64,000 nucleotides of DNA from Capillidium heterosporum (lineage: Eukaryota; Entomophthoromycota; Entomophthoromycetes; Entomophthorales; Capillidiaceae): positions 434,001 to 498,000 of the forward strand of contig WBMQ01000008.1 in NCBI GenBank assembly GCA_016630905.1. Direction: 5' to 3'. Under the pieces are notes generated by a model. It had not been told where the DNA came from. It searched no databases and was given only the letters and a program-made list of their open reading frames with translations. Both the position numbers and the translations under genes were made by a program. Below, piece by piece: positions 23,492-33,851 of this stretch (positions are counted from its first letter, which is position 1; the number at the start of each line of letters is the position of its first letter).

Positions 23492-24694
23492 TTGAAGATC
23501 CTTTATACATTTAGCTTCTCAATTAAGGATAAATCGAATGAGCAACCATCCTTCTTGGACTCCAGCTCCATCAATGTCGACTCAGTTTATAAGGTAGATC
23601 AGACTGTTGCAAGTATTCCATTCAATAATTGGGTTGATGAAAAGGTAATTTGTTTAAATTTATTCTATCAAGCTGAATTTACCTTACCTTCAGCTTAGAC
23701 TATTTTATAGTTCGTGTTTAGGAACTAATCAATCAGTAGCTATAGCTAAGGTAATCTTCACATCAAATATCTGTTGATAAATTTAAATTTAGATAGGTGG
23801 AAAAGTCTACAATATTGGTGAGTCTGGAAAGGATGATCAATTCATAGTAAACGACATAGGAAAGGCAAAGGTAAACTACCAATTTATTGAGTATATTCAT
23901 AGCTATTTAGTTAGTCTTTATGGTAAACTAGTATAACGATAGTTCAAGTGAATAGCAACAACAATGAGATATTAGTTTTCAAGGGTATGAATGCCGAGGT
24001 CAATAACGACAATATCGTAAAGGCTTTGAACGGTAGAAAGGATATAGGTTATATTTTTTATTCAAAATGAGTTGAAGATTTCCCATTTAGCTAGTAGTGA
24101 AGCAGTAAAATTAGATACTACCATGTTTTAAAGTTCTTGAACCAAAATTTGCTTTTATTGTATATTTAGATATATCAGTCGTATTCAACTCATCGCCAAT
24201 AACCCCATCCTTAGTAAAGGAGATCCCAAAAAACACGGATTGTTTGATAGTCAACCGAGGTGAATTAGAGTTCTTTTATGAGACGATTGTACGAGATCAG
24301 AACTAAACATCAAAAAGTCAGCTAAATACACTGGAAAAAGTTTACAAATAGGCGATTATTTGATCGAACTAGAGAGTAGCAAGTTCAAGCTCTAGGCCAT
24401 AGCTTTTGGTAAAGATCCGGTGTTAATCCTAAGTAATCAATATACCTACTGTTGGATCAAATTTCTCAACTTCAGTCTACCGGTAATCGATACTGCGGGA
24501 GCTGATAATTACTTCTTAGACTACCTGTTGACTAAGTTATCAATTTTAGAGGAATGGGATATCAATTTGGATTTTATGTATAATACCGTCCAATTTGCTA
24601 ATTAGGCAGCCGCGTTATCGGCTACCAAGCATAGAGCTGCTACTTTGATACCTACGTTGGTAGAGGTGGTGAGAAGTATTTTACAATTAAATTG
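23492..24694 (+). pseudogene. Ribokinase (PfkB family) pseudogene
   Basis: Pieces of a ribokinase can be followed in order. S-I-N-V-D-S-V-Y-K-V lies near 23562 (family: G-S-I-N-x-D). G-T-N-Q-S-V-A-I-A-K near 23720 is the N-Q-x-V-A-x-A sugar-binding segment. Then come G-G-K-V-Y-N-I-G-E-S-G-K-D at 23797, V-V-F-N-S-S-P near 24180 followed by D-C-L-I-V-N-R-G-E, D-T-A-G-A-D near 24490 (family: D-T-x-G-A-G-D, one Gly missing) and A-A-A-L-S-A-T near 24605. In-frame TAG codons at about 24394 and 24604 interrupt aligned sequence, and the first exons do not join in frame. Some introns may survive. Active ribokinase phosphorylates D-ribose with ATP; this copy should not. Confidence 0.75.
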
Positions 24695-25281
24695 AGTTTC
24701 GTATAGGAAATAGTTTTTGTAAATTACTTATAAATAATAACTATTATTGCTGAATTTTATATATTCTTTGGTTAGTTTCTATATAGCTTCCTTTTATATA
24801 TATTATAATGATCTTTAAGTAATGTAAGCTTATTTACATCCAATATAATTTGTATACGGTGTTTAGGTTCTAATCAATAAACTAAATTGAGGGGATATGT
24901 AAAATTTACCAGCAAGCACAATATTGATCTTTAAGGGTTTAGAATATCTATGTAAAGTTTTCAGTGAATATAAGAGTTCTCTGATTTCATTACATCTTTA
25001 GTTGGCGAACTTTGGGTAGTTCCAATTGCTCTTTCAAAGGATTTGGCATTCCCTCAAAATAAAGCCGATATTTGGTTTTGTCCAAATTCATCTTGAAGGA
25101 ATGCCAAGTATGTTAGTAAATGGGTATATGCTTAACTACCTCCAACTTGAAAGTTTAGCTAGTGCTGCCAAACATTGTAAGTTTACTAAAGTTGTACCTT
25201 TTTCGCTACATATTTTAGAAGCTCATAAATCGACAAACCAAATCCCCAAAGTTTCAAATTAAAATTGGCCGCTTTCATCAA
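24695..25281. other. No gene recognised
   Basis: Spacer upstream of the first family A gene. The ORF at 25026-25262 has no domain. A perfect 10-bp inverted pair, TTGGCATTCC (25043) and GGAATGCCAA (25098), could form a stem with a 45-nt loop; significance unknown. Confidence 0.35.
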
Positions 25282-25289
25282 TATATAAA
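25282..25289 (+). promoter_or_regulatory. TATA box of family A gene 1
   Basis: TATATAAA, 67 nt upstream of the ATG at 25349. Confidence 0.65.
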
Positions 25290-25348
25290 GGAGGAAGTGT
25301 CAGTCTTTCAACCTAAACCAAAAATAACAATAATCCAAATAAACTATA

Positions 25349-26395
25349 ATGCAACCCAATATCCCCACCAAACTTCACTACTACAACCATGACAAACACG
25401 ACAGTCGCTTCAGTTTAACTGATGCAGGAGGAAAATCGACATTCAACTTGAAATTCAACAGGCGTAAGGCCAAGCTCAAGTGTACCAAAGGCACTAGGGA
25501 CTGTGTAAAGATCACCTTCCGACACCAAGATCCAAGCTCATGTGGGAAATTTATACTCGAGTTCAAAAGATATAAGTTCAATAATTTTGTAGTCCAATTC
25601 GTGGATAGTCAAACGATAAAGCTCGAAGAGTTCGGCAACGGTATCGACAGAACCAAAGTATTAAATATCTATTACAGCGGGTACATCGATGGAGAGTTCA
25701 AGTTAATCGACACCAACCGAGTTCCCATCTTAAAGTTCCAAGGTAAGTCGTCCTTAGGTTCCAACTTCGATACCCTAGCTTTAGATGGGATGTACGAGTA
25801 CCCCAAGTACCTAGCGCTCCTATTCACTTTTACCCTCTCGATCCACAGTGTGCAATGTGCTAGGAAATATTCCAATCGTAACTCTAGTTGCAAGAATTAC
25901 GTTAATAAGGACGATATCTTCTATACCAAGCTATCACAAAGCAGTCCTTCCAATATCTGTCACTTATGTAAAGTGGGAGGCTGTTGTAGGATAGACAGCC
26001 ATAAACATAAAGGTAAGCCTTCTGCCCATAGGTATGAAAGTAGTAGTTCGAGTGGTTGTAGCGACCTGGAAAATGAAAAAGATACTAATGGAGACTACCG
26101 TCATTTCAACTCTCATCCAAATAACGCTAGGTCTAGTGAAGCTAATAATGCTTACGAAAGTGGTGCCTATTACAAGCCATCGAATTTCAACGAAGGTTCA
26201 AGCAACCAAACCTACAACGCACATTTCCCTAGAGATGAAAAGATAGATGTATCGCAAGATCAAAGGACTCAAGTTGGTTGGGTTTTTGATTCCAATGCAA
26301 GAGCTTATGAAGGTACAAGTAACAATACAGATAATCAGACCGATGTACCACCAGCCTATCACTCTTTATTTGATACCACTTCTCATCAAAAGTGA
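25349..26395 (+). CDS. Family A protein 1: beta-rich domain, Cys cluster, PPxY tail
   Basis: Intronless, 348 residues, paralogous to the proteins at 27302, 49446 (minus) and 51063 (minus). Residues 1-150 form a beta-rich domain shared by all four copies (start M-Q-P-N, middle L-E-F...F-V-V-Q-F-V-D-S-Q-T-I-K-L-E-E-F). A hydrophobic stretch follows (152-170), then a C-x2-C-x4-C-C cluster (204, 207, 212, 213). The 130-residue tail is polar, Ser/Asn-rich and disordered, and carries P-P-A-Y at 334-337, a WW-domain ligand of the Nedd4/Rsp5 type. A beta-domain closed by a hydrophobic helix recalls the LURP-one/tubby/scramblase fold or fungal DUF6593, but that is inference. The hydrophobic segment could also be a membrane anchor. 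Confidence 0.75.
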   Translation: MQPNIPTKLHYYNHDKHDSRFSLTDAGGKSTFNLKFNRRKAKLKCTKGTRDCVKITFRHQDPSSCGKFILEFKRYKFNNFVVQFVDSQTIKLEEFGNGIDRTKVLNIYYSGYIDGEFKLIDTNRVPILKFQGKSSLGSNFDTLALDGMYEYPKYLALLFTFTLSIHSVQCARKYSNRNSSCKNYVNKDDIFYTKLSQSSPSNICHLCKVGGCCRIDSHKHKGKPSAHRYESSSSSGCSDLENEKDTNGDYRHFNSHPNNARSSEANNAYESGAYYKPSNFNEGSSNQTYNAHFPRDEKIDVSQDQRTQVGWVFDSNARAYEGTSNNTDNQTDVPPAYHSLFDTTSHQK

Positions 26396-27237
26396 GAGAG
26401 GAAATTATATTATGTATGTGGATAGATAAATGGTTAAACTTATATAAATCCTTTTGAACATACTTTAAATGCACTAAATGTACAAAGCTGTATTTCCTAA
26501 GGTCAAAGAGTATTGATAAAGATGTATTAAGCTAAGTCATATATCTTCCTCTCATAAATTTTTGAAAAAATTCAATAAACTTGGCAAGTAGCTTAGTTTT
26601 CATACAAGTCTATCAACATAAGTCTGTTGAGTTACGGTTATCAATTTCACACTATCGTGACTGAGGTTAAAGGATCAAAGTGTATTCCATAAATATAGTT
26701 TACTAGCATATTTTCCTAAATATAGCAAATAGTTTAAACATGTTAAACATCTAAGCGTTTATAAAAAGTTATTTGTTAACTGCTACCTATACTTTAGTTT
26801 AGATATTGAATTCATTTTATAACTTGTAGCTGCTATTGATAACTCAACTAGCACAAAACATAATGTTGCACAATTATCTATAGAAATTAGGCATCGTTCA
26901 CAGTACAGATTGACTTAAACTTAGGATAACTGCTAATGAAAATAGGCACATATTTTAAATGTGTATTGGCTTTAAAGTATATAGATCTATGAACCTTTTT
27001 GAAATCTAACAATTTGACATAAAGGATTTTGATGTCCCCGATAGTAGAGTCATCAAATCTATTGGTTTTATATATTCAGAGACATACTCAAATCATTAGC
27101 CTTCAAAAGAAAACTACCAGTATATTTTCTCTCGAGTTTACAAAGTTGGATCTTTCAAAAATATATAGAACCTTTATCGATGAAATATTTATCCCTTTTC
27201 CCACGCTTTCAACGAAATTGTCCGCCTTCTCAAAAAG
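26396..27237. other. No gene recognised
   Basis: Spacer between family A genes 1 and 2. The ORF at 27029-27265 overlaps the TATA box of the next gene and is unlikely to be coding. Confidence 0.4.
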
Positions 27238-27245
27238 TATAAAAG
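27238..27245 (+). promoter_or_regulatory. TATA box of family A gene 2
   Basis: TATAAAAG, 64 nt upstream of the ATG at 27302. Confidence 0.65.
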
Positions 27246-27301
27246 AGGGTGGTTGTGCTTTTTAAAATCAAAATATTTAAAGATTTAATAAAGCGATAAT
27301 T

Positions 27302-28621
27302 ATGCAACCCAACTTCCAAATCAAATTCTACTACTTCAACGACGACCAACGTGGTAGCTACTTCCGATTAGAAAATCACCAAAGAGAGCCCATATTCAAC
27401 ATAAACTTTACTCGACAGAAAGTTAAACTCAAATGTGCCAGAGGGAACCGGAACTACGTCCAAATAAACTTCAAAGATCAAGATCCAACTATATGTGGGA
27501 AATTTAGACTCGAGTTTGAAAAGCCCAAGTCCCAGAATTTTTTAATTCAATTCGTTGACAGCCAGACCTTGAAACTTGAGGAGTTCAACAACAGCAATAA
27601 CAGCAAAGTGCTAAATACCTACTATTGCAAGTATAGTGATGGGGAGTGGAAGCTGACCGATAATTTGAAATCCCCAATCGCAAAATTCAAAAGCGGCTGG
27701 TTTCTAAGTTCCAAGTTCGGTACCTTAACTTTTGACAGGAAGTTTGACTACACTACATATCTGGCTCTACTGTTCACTTTCACCCTTCTTATCCACGTCG
27801 TACAATGCTGGAAGAAATACTCCAGCCTTAGTGTTGATTGTAAGGACGATGTAAGTAAGGATAGAATATCCTACGCTATAATATCAAAGCGTAGTTTTTC
27901 AAATATCTGTGAGGTATGTAAGGTAGGGAGCTGCTGTAGGTTCGTCAAAAGTAAAGCTAAAGGAAAACGTGATGGTAATAAAGTTAAAAGCAGAAGTTAT
28001 GATGACCGTACGAATGTTGATAGTGCATGCCATACTGACAAGGTTTATGATCTGATCAACTTTGATGCGGATGACATCGAGCCTGCTAGTAGTAAAGGTA
28101 CCTATACTGATAACGTGGATTACAATCCATTCAACTTCGATATAGGTACAAGTAGCTGGATCCATAATGTCTGCCTTGTCAACAATGATTCCAACGACAT
28201 CGACGTCTCGTACGATCCCTTTAACTTCAATCCAGACAACATTAGGCATGTTAGTAGCGAAAGTATCTACAATGAAAGCGTAGATTACAACCCATTCACG
28301 TTTGATGTGAGTACGAGTGACAAAATCCACGGCTTACACTCCACTAAAGAGTATTCTAATTATACTACTGATGATGCTAGTGTAGATTATAACCCATTCA
28401 ATTTTGACGAAAGTTCGAGTAATCAAATTCACAACGTACATTTTGATAGAGATGAAAAGTAAATATATTAGGAGCTGCAGCCGATCAATTTGATGAAATG
28501 GCTGATACATCTTATAACCCCAATACTTGGGTTGAAGCGGTTATAGATGATAATACAGAAGCTCATAAGGATACACCACCGAGTTATGAGTCCTTGTTTG
28601 ATAGCAGTTCCTACCAGGAGT
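27302..28621 (+). CDS. Family A protein 2: NPF-repeat tail, C-terminal PPxY behind a -1 frameshift
   Basis: The ORF from 27302 gives 386 residues and stops at 28460-28462. The beta-rich domain (1-148), hydrophobic segment (about 152-169) and Cys cluster (203, 206, 211, 212) match the other copies. The tail then has four spaced copies of a unit around V-D-Y-N-P-F-N-F-D: three N-P-F and one D-P-F. NPF binds EH domains and DPF binds the AP-2 ear in endocytosis. After the stop, the -1 frame continues for about 54 codons to TGA at 28619-28621 and contains P-P-S-Y-E-S-L-F-D, the same tail end as paralogues 1 and 3. One missing A in the AAAA run at 28455-28458 explains this, either as a recent mutation or as a sequence error. 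Confidence 0.7.
28115..28440 (+). repeat. Degenerate in-frame repeats encoding NPF/DPF units
   Basis: Four copies of a unit around GTNGATTAYAAYCCATTCAA (the second copy encodes Y-D-P-F) recur at about 28117, 28204, 28279 and 28382, spaced 75-103 nt, all in frame. Family A gene 3 has one such unit and gene 1 a broken one, so copy number varies between paralogues. Confidence 0.7.
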
Positions 28622-30922
28622 GAGGAAGAGTGGTATATTTGCATAAAAATAAACACTAGTTACTCTTGCATGTGCCTATAGAATAGTTTTATATATTGGA
28701 TGTACAAAGGGATGGTTTTAAGGTCGAAGAATGTTGGGATAGTCTATGAATCTAATACATCTCGTCAAAGAAATCAAGGTGTTTTGATAAATTTAATGAA
28801 TTTTGAATCTAATTTAACTTTATACAAGTTATCAAAATACATCTGTTAAATTACCTGGCTATAATAAAGGAGCCCATATAAGCATTACTTCCAAGTTGAA
28901 TTTGCTTATAGATACTACTATAGGCACTAACTTTTATAGCTGTGATTCATCCTTGTACGATTATCGATTTTTATCCCTAAATCGGCCCAACCGCATTAAA
29001 ATTTCAAAACTATATTTTACAAAATAGTATTTCTATGTGCTGATAACTCTATTTTGATTTATAGATTGTATCCTTTATAACCTGTAGCTGTTGCTCACAA
29101 ATATCAAACTCATAATAGAAAATTAGCAGTATTTTGCAATGAAGTGAAAATGGGATCCAGTAGCATTATATAGTGAAAATTGGCATATATTATTAATTAC
29201 TATTGAAACGAATGTGATAGTCAACTATAGGAGGCTTTTCCAAGACACAGCCAAGGAAAAAGTCTGTAAGTGGAGTATATAAGGTTTCTTATCAATTGTC
29301 CCCATTACCTTTTTGCTTATAGGAATATTTCAATCATATGTTGTAGTCCAATTTTTTCAATAGATTTCAATTCAAGATACTTTGGAACATATTTTTGTAG
29401 GTCATCTATAACACCTTTCTTGCAATAAATATACAAAGAATGAGAAAATCAGGTAAGTCTATTCATAAAAATAGACAATTTGAATTATAAATTATGCCAA
29501 TGTATATAGCCATTAAACGCTATTTCACTATCTGTAGAGTTCAACCGTTTATGCAGATATATTTAGATGCTTGTATTTGTACTTACAGCTTAAAAATTGA
29601 TATAGTATAGTTTAATAAATATAGCTGTTAAACGTTATTCTGCAGTTTAAAAGATGTGTGGTTTAAAATATATCTATATTTATAAAGGTATAGTATATAG
29701 CTTTTTCAAAGTGCTAATTTAGATATTTGTAAATAGAAGGCTTCCGAGCAATATATTTGTAAGCAAGTACCCGTAAATTTAAGCTCTATACAGAATGGTT
29801 GACTAATTTTAAATGTACCTACTGCTAGCTTTAGGTTGCTCTATAAATATAGATATGCTTTGTGTTTTGTTCAAAATAGTTTGATCGATAGCAGTAAATT
29901 TTTTAGAGAATAAGCCTGTCATGTGAAGCTTCAGTTCCACAAAGCCGATGATCAGGTCATAGAATATCGATAGATATGCTACAAAATCCGGTACACATTT
30001 ACCTATTTTTCAAGTTAAATTGGAGACATTATAACCTGTATATGCCTCTTATGGCTAGGTTTTTGGTCTCAACAAGCATCGAGAACTTCCTTCCAACTTG
30101 CTTTCAAGGCAACCGGTAGTACTTCAGGATATATCGAAAATTTTCAAATAGTTTGAAATTGGACTGCAAGGTCAAGTTAGTGGTTCATTATAGACCAAAG
30201 ATGGTTTTACGACAAAAGCCTCCATATCTCAAAGATTTATTAAGTGTATGTAATGTAGAACTGTCTATATTTGAACTTTCTCAAGGTTCATGATGTAACT
30301 AACTAGAAAGAAGAGCTCATCACCAATACGATAAAGAATAGTAAGATAGTGAACTCATAAATTTTAATTTTATGCTTATACGACTAACCTATCCAAATTG
30401 AATAGAAAGTCTTCATTCTTATTTATCACCTCAGGAAGATTTGAGGCTAAAAGCTACCATACTCCGATGAAGGTGCAGTAAAAATTTGCCAAAATAGAGG
30501 GATTGCCTTTATATATAGATCTAGCCCTACTTTTCATTTGTCCACTACCATGTAGCTATTTTAATTTAGGCTATCCATTTATTTTCTATAATTATAGCAG
30601 AATCCACATTGGTACTTTTCCCAATTAGTAGTGTGCTTAAAGCTGGTAGAAAGTCGAGGCGAGGTCAACCTGACATTTGACAAGTAGCTAAAGGTACGGG
30701 TATTGGCCAAATATATATATCTTGCATATGGGTATAGGCCTACACCATTTTAGTTTAACAGACTAAACCACTCGATTTGGTTAAAATTCTATGACTCATG
30801 TCAACAACCATTAATCGAGATAAACTATCCCATGATCCGACCTAAGATATACTTTCAGATACTTTAGGCCATCCAACTATTCGCAGAATTCCAAAACTTC
30901 AAAAACCTACGAAGATAAAGAG
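28622..30922. other. 2.3-kb stretch without a recognised gene
   Basis: AT-rich. A TATATAAGG box near 29275 followed by an ATG and a GTAAGT-like donor near 29441-29460 resembles a gene start, but no continuing exon was found; it could be a promoter relic. Confidence 0.35.
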
Positions 30923-30930
30923 TATATAAG
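30923..30930 (+). promoter_or_regulatory. TATA box of SPX-RING gene 1
   Basis: TATATAAG, 71 nt upstream of the ATG at 30994. No equivalent box was seen upstream of the mirrored paralogue. Confidence 0.5.
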
Positions 30931-30993
30931 CTCAAGCTCAAGTCGAAATGTCAGAAACTATCCTAAACAACAACAATTTCAACATAACTCGAC

Positions 30994-32262
30994 ATGAAGT
31001 TTGGCAAGCAACTACAGGAAGAGATGCAACTTATGCAGCCAGAGTGGCAACGGTACGTCATTCCCTACAAATCGTTGAAGAAGGCATTGAAGGTGGAAGG
31101 TGAAGATCTCAAAGATACCGACGACTGGGCACCTCTATTAGCAACACTATGGTCCGACCGCATCGAACTTCTAACCGATATCTGTCAAGACTTTTACGCT
31201 TCCCACCCTAATATGGACAAGATGTTCTACAACAAACTCAGTCAATCTCTTGTCGGCCTGAGGATTTTCTTGGACCAAGCTTTTATAGATACCAAGCACC
31301 GTATCCTCATCTTGAAGGAAGAACTCAACAAATCAGTATGTTTAATTTGATATAGATTTTGCGCTTGTAAACTAACCTAAGCCTTTTAGACCAGCCCATT
31401 TGAAAAGGACTTTAAGGTTTGGTAAAATTTTCAAATATGAAGCTGTACTAAACTTTTATGTTAGGAAAAAGATATTGGCACTGTACCACGATTTTGACTT
31501 GTGGGATATTCAAACCCTACACCAACTAACTTTTATAAACTACGAGGCATTGCAGACTCAGTTTGAAAAGTTTTTATCCAAGTTACAAAAGTTAGACCTC
31601 GTAACTCCAACCAATTCAAAAATATAAACTAACCGTTCTAGATAAGCAAGTTTACTCTGCCCCACAATAACGACATCATGCTCACTTTCCTAGAGGTAAA
31701 TTTAAATAGTAATTAGCATTTTACTGACTCAATTTAGGCCAACAAGCAGATGTTGACGTTGCTACGGTTCTGCGAGTTGAACCAAAGAGCTGCCCTCAAG
31801 ATCCTCAAAAAGTTCAACAAGACAACGAATCACAATCTCAGCTTAACATTAGTTAAAACTGACCTATCGCCATTGAGTTCCTATCCCAAGCATATGATCG
31901 AACTGTGGTGGGATATCATCGACAACACGCTACCTAAACTGCAAGACTTTTTATGTCCCATATGTATGGATATATGTTGGAAACCTACACGCTTAATATG
32001 TGGTCACCTTTTCTGTCACTGGTGTTGTTTACACGCCCAAATGAACCATAGAAGGGATTGCCCTATATGTAGGAGTCAGAACGCCATGTCTCGAACTGAT
32101 CAACTACGTATCGACAAAGCTTTGAAGAACCACCTCAAATTATATTTCCCGGACGAAGTCAAGTTGAGGAAAAAGGATCAGGATAAAGAGTTGCTACTGA
32201 ATGAAATGCAGAATGTCCAGGGTGCTGAATTTATAGCTAATGCCAACTGTAGTGTTATGTAA
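30994..32262 (+). CDS. SPX-RING E3 ubiquitin ligase, paralogue 1
   Basis: Five exons (30994-31335, 31390-31421, 31465-31600, 31642-31695, 31738-32262) give 362 residues. The SPX domain covers about 1-217: start M-K-F-G-K, then P-E-W and Y-K-S-L-K-K, and finally K-I-L-K-K-F-N-K, the basic residues that bind inositol pyrophosphates. A C3HC4 RING follows, with Cys/His ligands at 261, 264, 276, 278, 281, 284, 296 and 299. SPX-RING proteins (plant NLA/BAH1, Neurospora RING-14 type) are phosphate-status-linked ubiquitin ligases; plant NLA marks phosphate transporters for removal. The 32-nt exon 2 is kept in the paralogue at 46141-47429 with identical phase and length. It lies next to the family A genes in both arms of the mirrored block. 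Confidence 0.88.
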
Positions 32263-33187
32263 AGTTTAAGTTGGTTGGATGTGGTGCAAATAAATTATAT
32301 ATGTTATCGATATTGCTTTCCAGTTCTTTTAGTTTTGATTTTAGTAGTTGGATGTGGCACCCTACCTTCCTTAGGGATACTAATCTTAGATATCTAGGAA
32401 GATGCTGTGATCTTTATAGATGTTCCTGATACTTTACCGGTTTACCAACTCGTAAAAACACATCACCTCACCTTACGTTTACCCCTTCAATAGAAGCTTT
32501 ATAACTAATATCCCATGTTATACTATCAATCATCCCAATTTAGAATGTAGCTGACTTTCCGAATAAAAGTGTAGTACTGCTAACTTATTAATAAATTACA
32601 CTAGGTTAGTAATATTTTGATCCCATTCTTTATACATACCCTTGTAGTTTAGTAATCGGACAGCATTTTCGTAGAAGTATATCCGGGTTACTTGTATGGA
32701 TTATATTAAATAAATAAAATTTAGGTCAAATTCAACATCTACTATCATTCATAACTTTGCTATACTCTACTTTTAACGCTAGATATTTCAACACCTGTGA
32801 TTGATTATCTTTGATGCGTAGCATCTGTAATATTTTCTAAAGCCCCTTAGTATTAAAAAAAACCTTTTATTATTTCAACCCATATAGATTTCAAGTAGAG
32901 CTATCATGTGTCGTTAGCAATATTTCGTAGGGAAACTTGTAGTATTTCTGCTTCATAAGTCTATACCAAACTATGTATCCGTTGATTCACAGCACTAGTT
33001 CCAATATATATATCTTTATTATGTAATGCAAAAATTACGTTAACTAACTTTTGTAAACCGTAGCAATTGATTTCTGACTCATTGTACGTCATTATATTTT
33101 TTGCAAAGTAAATAGACGGCTTTGCATTCAAAACTATAAAGATTCCACAGTTCACGTTTCTTTATATTTTAAAAAAAATTAGAAAAT
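32263..33187. other. No gene recognised
   Basis: AT-rich spacer. The minus ORF at 32961-33155 shows no family features. Confidence 0.4.
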
Positions 33188-33851
33188 ATGGTACAAGAAA
33201 TCCACGCCAACCTACCCAAATTTGAAGATGGGTTCGACATGTCGACTATAAAGTCTACAAAAAAGGTTACCAACTGCTTTATATTTCAAGGTGGTGAGGT
33301 AGCCCTTCAACTTGTTTCTAAATTTAATTTGAGGTTTTAGATATTATTAGGATTGAAGAAGCGGGGATTTGGTGCCAACAAATTCAATGGGTTTGGAGGT
33401 AAAGTTGACAAAGGTGAAACTGTTGAACAAGCTGCTTTACGTGAAGTTCAAGTAATTTTATACAAAATATGGTACCAATGTCTTTATCTAGGAAGAAGCC
33501 AACATAACTATCCAGCCCCAAGATTTAAAGAAGGTGGGCATAATACAGTTCACTATGCGAAATGACGATGTTTTGTTGGAGGCCCACGTATTCATTTCCG
33601 AAAAGTTTAGTGGCACCATACAAGAGTAAGTTTTTATTTTATATGTTATTTTAAAATGTTACAATAGGACTGAAGAGATGGCACCTCAATTTTTCAAATT
33701 TGCTGATATCCCGTTCGATAAGATGTGGAGTGATGATTACATGTGGTACGAGTATCTATTGAAGAAGCAATGTTTTGTCGGCAAGTTTTACTTCCATGAG
33801 GATGAGCACACGTTGCTAGCTTATAGTTTGGAGAAGGTTTCTAGTGTGTAG
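33188..33851 (+). CDS. Nudix hydrolase, MTH1/NUDT1-like 8-oxo-dGTP diphosphatase
   Basis: Four exons (33188-33298, 33341-33451, 33492-33625, 33668-33851) give 179 residues. [20 protein letters not shown] matches the MTH1 signature closely. The Nudix box begins at Gly57 (G-K-V-D-K-G-E, then A-L-R-E-V-Q-E-E-A-N-I); the box Gly near its end is Asn here, while the metal-binding Glu residues are kept. The C-terminal W-S-D-D-x-x-W-Y segment corresponds to the W-P-D-D substrate-pocket segment of human MTH1. It would clear oxidised purine nucleotides (8-oxo-dGTP, 2-OH-dATP) from the pool. It is slightly longer than human MTH1 (156 residues) at the N-terminus. Introns are 40-42 nt. Confidence 0.9.

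Noticed and set aside
28455-28475. A tiny GT-AG intron joining the two parts of family A gene 2
   Set aside because: It would be only about 13 nt, far below the shortest introns here (about 38-40 nt), and the join would not restore the frame.
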